From NCBI RefSeq assembly GCF_036287215.1, contig NZ_CP142860.1:682001-746000 (forward strand): a stretch of DNA of 64,000 bases, written 5' to 3'. The stretch comes from Caproiciproducens sp. CPB-2 (lineage in GTDB: Bacteria; Bacillota; Clostridia; Oscillospirales; Acutalibacteraceae). Positions 36,134-45,204 of this stretch are shown here, piece by piece. The notes beneath the pieces were generated by a model, which was not told the origin of the DNA, searched no databases, and worked only from the letters and a program-made list of their open reading frames with translations. Numbering within the stretch: position 1 is the first letter of the stretch; each line of letters starts with the position of its first letter. The position numbers and the translations under genes were made by a program.

Positions 36134-36810
36134 AATATTTCTTAGACAGTGCAAAGCTGGACGAAATTCAATACGCTTATGAAAACTACGGGATCGACGG
36201 CGTTACCACCAACCCGAAGCATATTAAGCTGAGCGGGAAGCCTTTTATGCAGATTGTAAAGGATGTGGCGGCCTGGATCAGGAAAAATGGGCTGGAGGGC
36301 GCCGATCGATTCCCTGTGTCCTTCGAAATTAATCCGCATCTGGAGAAAGCGGCGGACATTATCGCCGCGGCAAAGAAGATTTCCTCCTATTCCCCGAATT
36401 ATGTTATTAAAGTCCCCTGTACGGAGCAGGGCCTTATTGCCGCAAGGAAGCTGGAGGGGATGAATGTGCGCACCAACGTCACGCTTGTGTTCTCTCCGTC
36501 TCAGGCAATCCCCGTCGGAAAGCTCGGGGCAAAATTTGTTTCTCCCTTTGTGGGCTGGAAAGAAAACAGCGGAGACGACGCATTGGAATATATCGCGAAG
36601 ATTGTTAAAATTTATAGGACCTTTGATTTTAAGACGGAGATCATTGTGGCGGCGGTCCGCAACGGAAAGCAGATCGGCGATTATGCCGAAATCGGCGCGG
36701 ATATCGTGACCTGTGGGCTTGACGTTTACAAGGCGAGCTTTGAGCATCCGTTCACCGCTTACGGCATCGACGTATTCCGTAAAGCGTGGGACAGTACGGT
36801 TCAGTCCTGA
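36130..36810 (+). CDS. TalC/FSA-type short transaldolase, candidate sulfofructose transaldolase
   Basis: A 226-residue transaldolase of the fructose-6-phosphate aldolase subgroup: MKYFLDSAKLDEIQYA, GVTTNPKHI, Schiff-base Lys in VIKVPCT, KFVSPFVGW. The canonical TTNPSLI is replaced by TTNPKHI, adding a positive charge near the substrate pocket. To my memory this and the ENYGIDG context resemble SftT, the 6-deoxy-6-sulfofructose transaldolase of Firmicutes. It would cleave the C6 sulfosugar to sulfolactaldehyde and pass the C3 unit to an acceptor. Fold certain, substrate inferred. Confidence 0.82.
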   Translation: MKYFLDSAKLDEIQYAYENYGIDGVTTNPKHIKLSGKPFMQIVKDVAAWIRKNGLEGADRFPVSFEINPHLEKAADIIAAAKKISSYSPNYVIKVPCTEQGLIAARKLEGMNVRTNVTLVFSPSQAIPVGKLGAKFVSPFVGWKENSGDDALEYIAKIVKIYRTFDFKTEIIVAAVRNGKQIGDYAEIGADIVTCGLDVYKASFEHPFTAYGIDVFRKAWDSTVQS

Positions 36811-36834
36811 CACACTGAAAAGGGGGAACGAAAT

Positions 36835-38148
36835 ATGCAAAAGGTTAAAGTGGGAGTAGTATGTCTGACCAGGACAACCTACGATTATAAAACAGCCCAG
36901 GAAATTTATAACAAAACGATGGAAGACCTGAAGAAAATACCGGATGTCGAATGGATATTTGAAGAGCAGGCGGTAATCGAAATAGAGGACGCTGAGAGCG
37001 CTGCCCAAAAGATGCTGAAGAATAATGTGGACGGTCTTGTAATCATCAGCGGCACTTTCCATTTGGGTCATCTGGCCCTGATCTTTAATAAATACATAAA
37101 AAAACCTATCCTGCTGTGGGCGTTCGACGAGCTTCCCTATGACGGAGGAAAAATCCGCCTCAATTCCGTATGCGGTCTGAACCTGAACGCCTCCAATCTC
37201 TATAAGGCGGGGAACGACCATTATACCTGCATCATCGGCGGAAGCATCGACAAGACGTGGCTTGCGGCGCTGCGGGTAAAAGCTGCGGTCGAAAACGCGA
37301 GGATCGGGCTTGTGGGCTATCGGGCGCATGGTTTCTTCAACGTGGGAACCGACGATCTGGACGTTTACCGGAAAACGGGTATCCTGATCGATCATTTTGA
37401 AATTTCCGATATGTTTTCCCAGCCGGTTGACGACAGCGAAGTAAAAAAAGAGAGGGAAAAAATTCTCAGACTCTTTAACTGTAAAGAGCTTACCGATAGA
37501 CAGATTGAGAATGTCGCGCGTCTGTGCGTGAGCGCGGCGAAATTTATGCAAAAATATCAGCTCACCGCCGCCGCCATCCGCTGCTGGCCGGAATACGCGG
37601 CAAACTATGGTGTCTCGCCGTGCGCAACCATGTCCATCCTGCAGTCCCGCGGAATGATCCTCGGCTGCGAGGGGGACATAGAGGGGACCCTCTCCATGCT
37701 GGCTGCCAGGGCTATGGGCGCTGAGACGCCGTTCCTCGCCGACCTTTCGCAGGTTGACCTGAAAGAGGATTTTGCCCTGATGTGGCACTGCGGGGTCGCA
37801 CCGCTCAATCTTTGGGACGGCAAATGCGAAAGAACGCTCGATACCTATTTTGCAGGCGGAAAGGGCGTGACTGCAGGCTTTGTTATGAAAAGCGGCCATG
37901 TAAACATGATGCGTATCGACACCGCCCGCGGAAAAACAAGGATGTTCGTTGCCGCCGGGGAAGCGGTCGATATGGAAAAACAGCTTTGCGGCACTTACGC
38001 CAAGGTAAAATTCGAACAGCATATCACGGAGGTGATAGACACGGTAGTGTACACGGGCCTTGCGCACCATGTCACGATGGTGTATGGCGAATACAGAGAT
38101 ATCATGAGAGCGTTCGCAAAGATGATGGACTATGAAATTATAGAATAG
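36835..38148 (+). CDS. FucI/AraA-fold sugar isomerase, candidate sulfoquinovose isomerase
   Basis: A 437-residue protein with the L-fucose/L-arabinose isomerase fold: ISGTFHLGHLAL early, LNASNLYKAG, CEGDIEGTLSM (acidic metal ligands), ALMWHCGVAPLNLWDGK (His ligand) and GLAHHVTMVYG near the end. Length is shorter than FucI (~590) and close to the sulfoquinovose isomerase of the sulfo-transaldolase pathway as I recall it. In that role it would convert the aldose sulfoquinovose to 6-deoxy-6-sulfofructose, feeding both the transketolase and the transaldolase. ATG 36835 follows AAAGGGGGA. Confidence 0.8.
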   Translation: MQKVKVGVVCLTRTTYDYKTAQEIYNKTMEDLKKIPDVEWIFEEQAVIEIEDAESAAQKMLKNNVDGLVIISGTFHLGHLALIFNKYIKKPILLWAFDELPYDGGKIRLNSVCGLNLNASNLYKAGNDHYTCIIGGSIDKTWLAALRVKAAVENARIGLVGYRAHGFFNVGTDDLDVYRKTGILIDHFEISDMFSQPVDDSEVKKEREKILRLFNCKELTDRQIENVARLCVSAAKFMQKYQLTAAAIRCWPEYAANYGVSPCATMSILQSRGMILGCEGDIEGTLSMLAARAMGAETPFLADLSQVDLKEDFALMWHCGVAPLNLWDGKCERTLDTYFAGGKGVTAGFVMKSGHVNMMRIDTARGKTRMFVAAGEAVDMEKQLCGTYAKVKFEQHITEVIDTVVYTGLAHHVTMVYGEYRDIMRAFAKMMDYEIIE

Positions 38149-38162
38149 CCGGAGGTAAAGAG

Positions 38163-39227
38163 ATGAGTGAGTATAAAGGAAAACTGCACGAAACCGCCGT
38201 TCGATTTCCCGATACGGATGTCTGGATGGACTCCTGCGGCGAAGAAGAACTGAACTACGGCCTGGAACGCGGGATTGTAGGCGCTACAAGCAATCCGATT
38301 ATTGTTGGCGCGGTCATTAAAGAAGAGCTTCCTTTTTGGGAGAAAAAGATCAAAGAGCTTCTGGCTGAGATGCCTGACGCGACGGAAGACGACATTGCAT
38401 GGGGCCTGATCTATGAGGCGGGCCGTGAGCGGTCGAAAAAGCTTCTTCCGATATTTGAAAAATACAAAGGGAAAAAAGGAAGGCTTTCCATTCAGGTAAA
38501 CGCGAAGTATTACAGGAATGCGGATAAAATGCTGGAGCAGGCTATATTTCTTAATTCCCTCGGCAGAAACATGCAGGTGAAAATGCCCGCGTCAAAAGCT
38601 GGCATCAAAGCGATGGAAGAAGCTACCTACCACGGCGTGAGCATCAACGCAACGGTCTCCTTTACCGTAGCTCAGGCTGTGGCTGTGGCCGAAGCAGTGG
38701 AGCGCGGATTGGAAAGAAGAAGAAAAGAAAACCTTCCAGTCGAGGACATGTCGCCTGTCTGTACCATTATGATCGGCAGGACGGATGACTGGCTGAAAGA
38801 GTATGTGAAAAATGAAAATCTCGTTCTTGATCCGGAATGTCTGGAATGGGCCGGAGTTGCCGTCATCAAGGAGGCCTACCGGATTTATAAAGAACGAGGC
38901 TATACGACAAGGCTTCTGTCCGCAGCGAACCGCAACCATTACCACTGGTCACAGCTGATCGGCGGCGACCTCGCCATGACGGTCAATTACGCGTGGCATA
39001 AAAAGATCAACGCATGCAATATTGAAGTAAAGAACCGTATAGATGAGCCGGTGAACCCGAAATATCTAAATGAACTGAATAAGCTGTCAGAATTCCACAA
39101 ATCGTTTGATAAAAACGGAATGAAGCCCGAAGAGTTTGAAAAATACGGCGGCTTCCGCAATACGATTTCTACTTTCCTTTCGGGATATGACGACCTTGTT
39201 AAGCTGATAAGAGGCTATATGATTTGA
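38163..39227 (+). CDS. Transaldolase family protein (long form)
   Basis: A 354-residue transaldolase with GIVGATSNPIIVG near the start, the Schiff-base Lys in MQVKMPASKAGI and SINATVSFTVAQAVAVAEA. It is distinct from the short TalC-like protein 25 bp upstream of the isomerase. It may run the normal sedoheptulose/fructose exchange needed to recycle pentose phosphates formed by the transketolase, or be a second sulfosugar enzyme. Last gene of the operon, followed by a terminator at 39368. Confidence 0.85.
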   Translation: MSEYKGKLHETAVRFPDTDVWMDSCGEEELNYGLERGIVGATSNPIIVGAVIKEELPFWEKKIKELLAEMPDATEDDIAWGLIYEAGRERSKKLLPIFEKYKGKKGRLSIQVNAKYYRNADKMLEQAIFLNSLGRNMQVKMPASKAGIKAMEEATYHGVSINATVSFTVAQAVAVAEAVERGLERRRKENLPVEDMSPVCTIMIGRTDDWLKEYVKNENLVLDPECLEWAGVAVIKEAYRIYKERGYTTRLLSAANRNHYHWSQLIGGDLAMTVNYAWHKKINACNIEVKNRIDEPVNPKYLNELNKLSEFHKSFDKNGMKPEEFEKYGGFRNTISTFLSGYDDLVKLIRGYMI

Positions 39228-39367
39228 AACAACAATTCTGTACATGTGTTTTTTGCCGGTTTGCGGGAATCCCCTTTTGAACGACGGCAACTGTAAGAAT
39301 TCATCATTGGGTTGAGTTTCAATATAATAGTTCTTTTTGATCTTTCTCATCAAAACGACCCAAAAAT

Positions 39368-39430
39368 AAAGCCAAGGATTTCAACTTCTCTTCGTCAGAG
39401 AGCGCTGGAATCCTTGGCTTTTCTTTCTTT
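39368..39430 (+). terminator. Terminator of the sugar operon (repeated hairpin family)
   Basis: AAAGCCAAGGATT (39368-39380) pairs with AATCCTTGGCTTT (39409-39421), enclosing a second hairpin around CTCTTCGTCAGAGAG. T-rich sequence follows. A close relative with the same outer stem occurs at 56565-56625. Confidence 0.8.
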
Positions 39431-39491
39431 ATTTTGTTTGCGGGATTATAAATTGTTCGCGGGGCAGGGTACAATCACTCCGGCCGAATGA

Positions 39492-42400
39492 TTAAGCAAT
39501 TTTCACAACACAATGTCTCACGGCGTTTTCGCTGGGCATTGTGGTGTAGATTCCGGTCTCGGCTCCGGAATTTCCGGTGGCGGTGATTTTGAAGTAATAG
39601 TCGCTGCCGGATTTTCTGACGTATTGTGTCTGGAACACCGCGCCGTTGCCCACTGAGAACTGCGGAACGGCGGTGCTGGCGCTGAGTACGGTCATTTTGA
39701 ATGTATAGGTCATCCCCTTTTTCAGAGTAAACGCCATCGTCGTGTCCGACCGTACCGAGGGGCCCGCTTTCGCCGTGAAGGAAATGCTTTCGGAACCGAT
39801 CGTCGTAGTAATCTCAGAAGTGCCCTGCGCAAGGCGATTGATGCGGAACAGATAACCGGCGGGGGTCTGCTTTTCAAAACGCACAGTGACCGCTGCCGGG
39901 TTGCTGGAAGAAACCTTCGGGACGGTGGAGGAAGAGGTCCAGACCATGTAGCAGTAAGTATTCCGGTCGCCGAAATCGTAAGTCCCTTCAGTGTCCAGGC
40001 CGAAGTGCTTGGATGGGGTAGGAGCCGTGCCGATAAAGATGAACTTGATCCCATAGGAGTTCGCGAAAGTCTGTGCCGCCGTGTTTTCATAACCCCGGAT
40101 GACCAGCCCCGTCGTCTCCGTGATCCCGTTGAACGGGGGCTGCACAAAGGCATTCTGGAATGCGTTGGGATCGATGAAAGTGACACTCTTCGGGATGGTA
40201 ATGGTGTCAAAGGCGTAGCAGTTGTAAAAAGCCAGATCGCCGAGGCTGGTGACGGTTTCCGGCAGCGTGATATCGGTCAGGCGCAGACAGCCGGAGAAGG
40301 TGAAGGCTTGAATTTCGGTCAGGCGGTTCGGAATGTGGATCTCGGTCAGATTTTCGCACCATTCAAAGGCGGACGAGCCGATGCTGGTGATACTGTCCGG
40401 AAGAACGACGCCGTTGAGATTGAAGCAGAATTGGAACGTACCGGGAGCGATGGTTTGAATGCCGTCTTCGATGGCGGCAGTCGTCAGGTTATCGCAGCCG
40501 GAGAACGTATCCTTTCCGAATTCCGTGAGGCCCGCGGGGAGGGAGGTTTTCTGAAGCGATTTGCAGCCTGAAAATGCGTTGTCTCCAAGGTGCACAAGCC
40601 CCTCGGGAAGAATCGCTTCCGTGATTTTTGTAGAGCTGAATGCGGATGCGCCAATGTGCTTCAGGCTTTCGGGAAAGGCGGCGGTGGTCAGATTCGTACA
40701 CTGGAAAAAAGCGTTGTCATCAATCTCCGTCAGGCCCTCCGGCAAAGTCACCTGTGTGAGCGTCGTGTCGTTTCGGAAAGCGCTGTCGCCGATCTTCGTA
40801 ATCCCATCCGGAACTACGACCGAAGCCGCGCTTCCGCGGTAGGAAAAGAGGACGCCGTTGAAGATCATCATATCGCCTGTGAAGTTCTGATCCCATGGGG
40901 TGCCTTTAAAGATGGAATCCCCAAAGTCGGTCACGCCCGGCGACATGGTCACGCCGGTAAGATTCAGGCAGTTGTAAAATGCGTGGTCGTCAATTTCCCT
41001 GAGCTGGTCCGGGAAAACGATCTCCGACAGTCCGGTGCCTACGAAGGCATAGGACCCGATTCTGTTCAGGCCGTCCGGCAAAGTGATTTCGGTGAGGGGA
41101 TCGTTCGCAAACGCCCAGTCGCCGATTTCCCGCAGGCTGGAGGGTAAAGCGACCCTCTTGAGTTTCTGGTTGTTGAACGCGTGGGCCCCGATGTGGGTGA
41201 TGCCCTCCGGCACGGTGTAGTCGGTGATCGCTGTTCCGGAAAAAGCAGAATCCGGGATTTCTGAAAGCTGGCTGGACAGCGTAACGGATGTGAGGGACTT
41301 GCATCCGCCGAAAACACCGCTTCCAAGATGGGTAACGCTGTCCGGGAGCACCACCTCCGCCAGCGACGGGCAACCGTAAAAAGCAGCGTCCCCTATGCCG
41401 GATAGCCCGCTTTCCAGCGTGACGGAGGCCAGAACGGAACAACCGTAAAAGGCCCGATCCCCGATTTCGGTCACGCTGCCCGGAATGGTCAGGCTGGTCA
41501 GCGGGGCGCCGTGAAACGCTTCCGCTCCGATGGACGTTACTTTATCGGGAATCGTGACGGCGGACAGTTTCGTGTCTTTAAACGTTCCCGGGGCTATTTG
41601 GGTCAGATATTTGGGGAGGTTCGCCTCAGCCAGTTGGCCGCAGTCGTAAAAAGCGCTGTCGCCGATGCTGATGACGCTGTCCGGGATCGAGGCGCTTTTC
41701 AGAGAAAAACATTCCTGAAAAGCGGATTTCCCAATGCTGACAACGCCCTCCGGAATCGTGATTCCGGTGAGGCGGGAGTAATAGAAGGCATTTTCCGGAA
41801 TCGCTTTCAATTTTCTGGAAAGCGTAATATCGGTGAGATTCTGGCAATGGGAAAACGCTTCCGTTCCCAGTTCAGTCACGCTGTCCGGCAGGGTGACGCT
41901 CTTTAATTTGCTTCCATAGAACGCATTTTTGCCGATTTTCCATATGCTGTCCGGAATGCCGATTTCCGTGATCGGCGTGCCGTTAAACGTTTTGTCCCCG
42001 ATTTCTTTAAGCTGCTTTGAGAGTACGACCTGAGAAAGGTCCTCGCAGCCGTCGAACGCGCCGGCTCCAAGGGAGGTCACGCTGTCCGGAAGAGTAATGG
42101 CGGCGATCGCGCTGCCCGCAAAGGCGTTGTTTCCAATGGTTTTCAGCTGGTTCGGCAAAGTAACGGAGGTCAGGGCGGTACAGTCCTCGAACGCGTGCGC
42201 GCCGATCTTCGTGACGGAATCCGGAATCACAAGGTTTTTGATCGGGGAATATTCGAACCCGTAGTCTGGAATTTCCGTCAGGTTTTTCGGAAGCGTCACT
42301 TGGGTCAGGTCGTTGCAGTATCCGAAGGAGGAAACTCCGATGCTGGTGACGCTGTCTGGAATCGTAACGCTTTTAAGCTTACTGAAATCGAACGCGTAAT

Positions 42401-44816
42401 CCCCAATACTGGTCACGGTATCGGGAATCACGACGCTTGTAACATTGGTGCCGTCAAATGCCTGTTTTCCGATAGCCGTAACCCCTTTCGGGATGATGAC
42501 GTTGCCGCCGAGGCCTTTGTATTTTGTCAGGACGCCTTTGCTGTCGATTATAAAATCGTTTGTCGGAGCGATCGTAACGGTGCAGGACACACTGTCTTCC
42601 CCGGGCAGTTTTGCGAAAATCTGCGAGGAGTCGCCGGTCTGGCCGATCGCCGTGATTTTGTAGTAGAAGTCGCGGCCGCTTTTACTGACATATTGAGCTT
42701 TTAGAACATTGCCGCTTTCTACCGAGAACTGCGGCGTGGCTGTACTGGTACTGAGTACGGTGAGTTTAAAGGTGTAGGAAGCGCCTTCCTTCACCGTGAA
42801 GGGAGCCGTCGTATCCGAGCGGACAGACGGGCCGGCCACCGCCGTAAAGGAAGCTCCTTCGTTGCCAATGCGCGTTGTAATGACGGACAGACCCTGTTTC
42901 AGCCGTGTGATGCGGAACAGATACCCGCCGGCAGTCTTCTGCACATAACTGACGGAAACCGCGGCCGAATCGCTGGAATACGCGGTCGGCACTGTGGAGG
43001 AACTGGTTTTCACCAGATAGGTGTAGGTATCCCTTTGGCCGAAGTCATAGGTACCGGTAGTATCCAGACGGAAGGTCTTTGCCGGGCTCAGCACCGGACC
43101 GAGGGAAACGAAGCGATATTGGCGCGTATTGGCAAAAGACTGCGCCATGGTTCTGTCATAGCCTGAAACGGCAGGTGTCATATCGCTGCTGAACACATTG
43201 GAGTCGATGTAGGTAACGCTTGCAGGAATCGTAACACTGTGTATCGCGCTGCCTATGAAAGCGCTGCTTTCAATCCGCTTTACGCCGTCCGGGATCACAA
43301 GCGTATTCAGGGAGTAACAGGATAAAAAGGTCCAGGCATTGATGGAAGTCAGTCTGGGGGACAGGGTCACGCTGTTCAGATGGGAACTGTTCTCAAAAGC
43401 TCTGCCGCCCAGGCTGGTCACCGTATCGGGAAGGGTGATTTTCGTAAGGCCGTTACAGTACGAAAATGCGCTCTCGCCAATGGACAGCAGGCCGTCCGGC
43501 AGCGTGATGGACTTGAGGGCGCCGCAGCTTGCAAAGGCATAACCGCCAATCTCTTTCAGACCCTTCGCAAGCTGTACATTTTCAAGGGAGGTGCAGTGGG
43601 AAAAGGTGCCGTATCCGAGCTGCTGCAGACTCGCGGGGACGGACGCGCTTTTCAGGGACGCGCAGTCAGAAAAAACGCCGCTGCCGAGGCTGGTCAGACG
43701 GCTCGGCAAAACGACTGAGGTCAGGCCGGAATCCGAAAAGGCTTTTGTGCCGATTTTAGTCAGGCTCTCCGGAAAAGTAACCCCGGTGAGGTTGGCGTCG
43801 CGCTCAAACGCGTTGTCGCTGATTTCCGTTACGCCTTCGGAGAGCGTGACGTGGGTCAGATACAGATTGCCTGAAAAAGCGTCGGAACCGATCGTATGTA
43901 TTTCGCCCGGGACGGTAACCTCTCCGCTTTTTCCCTTGTAATAAATTAAAATCCCATTGGGGGCAACAAAGTCGGAGGGGTAATCCCGCAGCCATTTGGT
44001 TTGGTAAAACGCCTCTGTCCCGAATTTCGTGAGCGTCGGGGGGAGGGTGACGCTCGCAAGGTCGGCGCAATAGGAGAAAGCGTAATCGTCAATGCTCGTC
44101 ACTCCTTCCGGAATATCGATGCTCGTCAGTTTTGAATTCCGGAACGTGCCGCTTTGAATTTCCGTCAGGCCCTTCGGCAAAGTGATGGATGTCAGGCCGG
44201 AGTAGTCGAAGGCGTTGCTCCAGATTTCCGTGACACTGTCCGGAATCGCGATGCTGGTAAGCGAACTGCAGTTTGCAAAGGCAGAGCCGCCAATACGGGT
44301 CACATGGCTTCCAAGGGTAACGGAGGCAAGGCTGCCGCAGTTCTCAAACATTTGATTCGCAATCACAGTGACACCGTCCGGAATCACGATAGAAGAGAGT
44401 GTGTGGTTCATGGAAAATGCACCTTCCCCGATTTCGGTAAGACTCTTCGGAAGTACAATGTCTTTGAGTACGATGCAGTTCACAAAAGCGGAAGAGCCAA
44501 TGCTCTGAAGCCCGTCCCCCAACGTGACGGAAGTCAGGCTGTCGCATTGCCGGAACGCATTGGCCCCGATGGAGGTAACGCTGTCAGGAATTGTTACAGA
44601 GGTGAGGGCGTGATCATAAGAAAACGCGCTGGCCCCAATGGAGGTAACGTTGTCGGGAATCGTGACGGCGCCGCCGGGGCCGTTGTATTTGACGAGGACC
44701 CCGTTGCTGTCGATTTGAAAATCACTGGCCGCCGCATACACGGCCACATTGGAAAGGCTGCTGATGAGAATGACAAATGCTAAAAGAACCGAGGTAAATT
44801 TTGCTGACCTTTTCAT
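39492..44816 (-). CDS. Giant secreted BspA-like leucine-rich-repeat protein with duplicated LRR/Ig module
   Basis: The 1774-residue protein has a signal peptide (about 1-30, ending AVYAAAS) and two tandem modules. Module 1 is a BspA/LRR_5 array (~32-565) followed by Ig-like sequence (~569-745). Module 2 begins with DFIIDSKGVLTKYKG (~755), nearly the same opening as DFQIDSNGVLVKYNG in module 1, has a longer LRR array to ~1605 and a matching Ig-like end. Repeats follow LTSVTIPDSVTSIGxxAFxxC. The Ig-like ends share GYLFRI, GPSVRSDTT and FKxTVLSxSTAxPQFSV. There is no LPxTG, SLH or C-terminal helix, so it is secreted or loosely held. Probably an adhesin or interaction surface. ATG 44816 follows AAAGGTGG. 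Confidence 0.88.
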   Translation of the reverse strand: MKRSAKFTSVLLAFVILISSLSNVAVYAAASDFQIDSNGVLVKYNGPGGAVTIPDNVTSIGASAFSYDHALTSVTIPDSVTSIGANAFRQCDSLTSVTLGDGLQSIGSSAFVNCIVLKDIVLPKSLTEIGEGAFSMNHTLSSIVIPDGVTVIANQMFENCGSLASVTLGSHVTRIGGSAFANCSSLTSIAIPDSVTEIWSNAFDYSGLTSITLPKGLTEIQSGTFRNSKLTSIDIPEGVTSIDDYAFSYCADLASVTLPPTLTKFGTEAFYQTKWLRDYPSDFVAPNGILIYYKGKSGEVTVPGEIHTIGSDAFSGNLYLTHVTLSEGVTEISDNAFERDANLTGVTFPESLTKIGTKAFSDSGLTSVVLPSRLTSLGSGVFSDCASLKSASVPASLQQLGYGTFSHCTSLENVQLAKGLKEIGGYAFASCGALKSITLPDGLLSIGESAFSYCNGLTKITLPDTVTSLGGRAFENSSHLNSVTLSPRLTSINAWTFLSCYSLNTLVIPDGVKRIESSAFIGSAIHSVTIPASVTYIDSNVFSSDMTPAVSGYDRTMAQSFANTRQYRFVSLGPVLSPAKTFRLDTTGTYDFGQRDTYTYLVKTSSSTVPTAYSSDSAAVSVSYVQKTAGGYLFRITRLKQGLSVITTRIGNEGASFTAVAGPSVRSDTTAPFTVKEGASYTFKLTVLSTSTATPQFSVESGNVLKAQYVSKSGRDFYYKITAIGQTGDSSQIFAKLPGEDSVSCTVTIAPTNDFIIDSKGVLTKYKGLGGNVIIPKGVTAIGKQAFDGTNVTSVVIPDTVTSIGDYAFDFSKLKSVTIPDSVTSIGVSSFGYCNDLTQVTLPKNLTEIPDYGFEYSPIKNLVIPDSVTKIGAHAFEDCTALTSVTLPNQLKTIGNNAFAGSAIAAITLPDSVTSLGAGAFDGCEDLSQVVLSKQLKEIGDKTFNGTPITEIGIPDSIWKIGKNAFYGSKLKSVTLPDSVTELGTEAFSHCQNLTDITLSRKLKAIPENAFYYSRLTGITIPEGVVSIGKSAFQECFSLKSASIPDSVISIGDSAFYDCGQLAEANLPKYLTQIAPGTFKDTKLSAVTIPDKVTSIGAEAFHGAPLTSLTIPGSVTEIGDRAFYGCSVLASVTLESGLSGIGDAAFYGCPSLAEVVLPDSVTHLGSGVFGGCKSLTSVTLSSQLSEIPDSAFSGTAITDYTVPEGITHIGAHAFNNQKLKRVALPSSLREIGDWAFANDPLTEITLPDGLNRIGSYAFVGTGLSEIVFPDQLREIDDHAFYNCLNLTGVTMSPGVTDFGDSIFKGTPWDQNFTGDMMIFNGVLFSYRGSAASVVVPDGITKIGDSAFRNDTTLTQVTLPEGLTEIDDNAFFQCTNLTTAAFPESLKHIGASAFSSTKITEAILPEGLVHLGDNAFSGCKSLQKTSLPAGLTEFGKDTFSGCDNLTTAAIEDGIQTIAPGTFQFCFNLNGVVLPDSITSIGSSAFEWCENLTEIHIPNRLTEIQAFTFSGCLRLTDITLPETVTSLGDLAFYNCYAFDTITIPKSVTFIDPNAFQNAFVQPPFNGITETTGLVIRGYENTAAQTFANSYGIKFIFIGTAPTPSKHFGLDTEGTYDFGDRNTYCYMVWTSSSTVPKVSSSNPAAVTVRFEKQTPAGYLFRINRLAQGTSEITTTIGSESISFTAKAGPSVRSDTTMAFTLKKGMTYTFKMTVLSASTAVPQFSVGNGAVFQTQYVRKSGSDYYFKITATGNSGAETGIYTTMPSENAVRHCVVKIA

Positions 44817-44861
44817 AGTTCCACCTTTATTCTCTTCCTTGTTTATAATTTATTCATTTTT

Positions 44862-44890
44862 ATTATATGGTTAGCAAAATTTTCTTTCAA
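44862..44890 (-). promoter_or_regulatory. Sigma-A promoter of the LRR-protein gene
   Basis: On the minus strand TTGAAA (44890-44885), 17-base spacer, TATAAT (44867-44862), about 45 bases before the start codon. Confidence 0.75.
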
Positions 44891-45204
44891 TGCACAATAA
44901 TTTCCAAAAAATATCCCTTTTTATGTAAATCCAAGCTGGAAGGCGGATTATGTTGGAAACCGAGACTGATGGGTTGTGTTCCAGACGTTCATCAGTCCGC
45001 TAACATACATGGCATTTTCAAGAGTCCGCGGTACCAAGTTGTTGTCCTTTTTCATTATCTTTTATCTTTCTTCGGTAAAATTGTGATATACTAATCTATT
45101 ATGTTTATTATGTCCAAGCCTTAGCGGAATGAAAATCTGCCGATTGCCGGTTGTGGTTAAGGTTAGAAGCTCCTCCGCTCTTCATGGTTTAAAGGAGGCG
45201 CATT
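44891..45204. other. Divergent intergenic region upstream of the PucR gene
   Basis: No gene supported. It begins with ATGCACAA (44889-44896 region), a half-site of the palindrome found after the PucR gene. A TATACT element near 45088 could be the pucR -10, but no clear -35 is spaced correctly. The start codon at 45205 follows AAAGGAGG. Confidence 0.4.

Noticed and set aside
36142..38070. A 642-codon open frame on the minus strand across the TalC-like and isomerase genes
   Set aside because: It lies antisense to two clear enzymes, has no ribosome site or family motifs, and its openness is explained by codon bias of the plus-strand genes.
39492..39600. Cell-wall sorting signal at the C-terminus of the LRR protein
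   Set aside because: The protein ends in a short beta-type sequence without LPxTG, hydrophobic helix or basic tail.
40005..44783. Several long plus-strand frames opposite the LRR gene
   Set aside because: They repeat periodically with the LRR units and are antisense shadows of the repeats.
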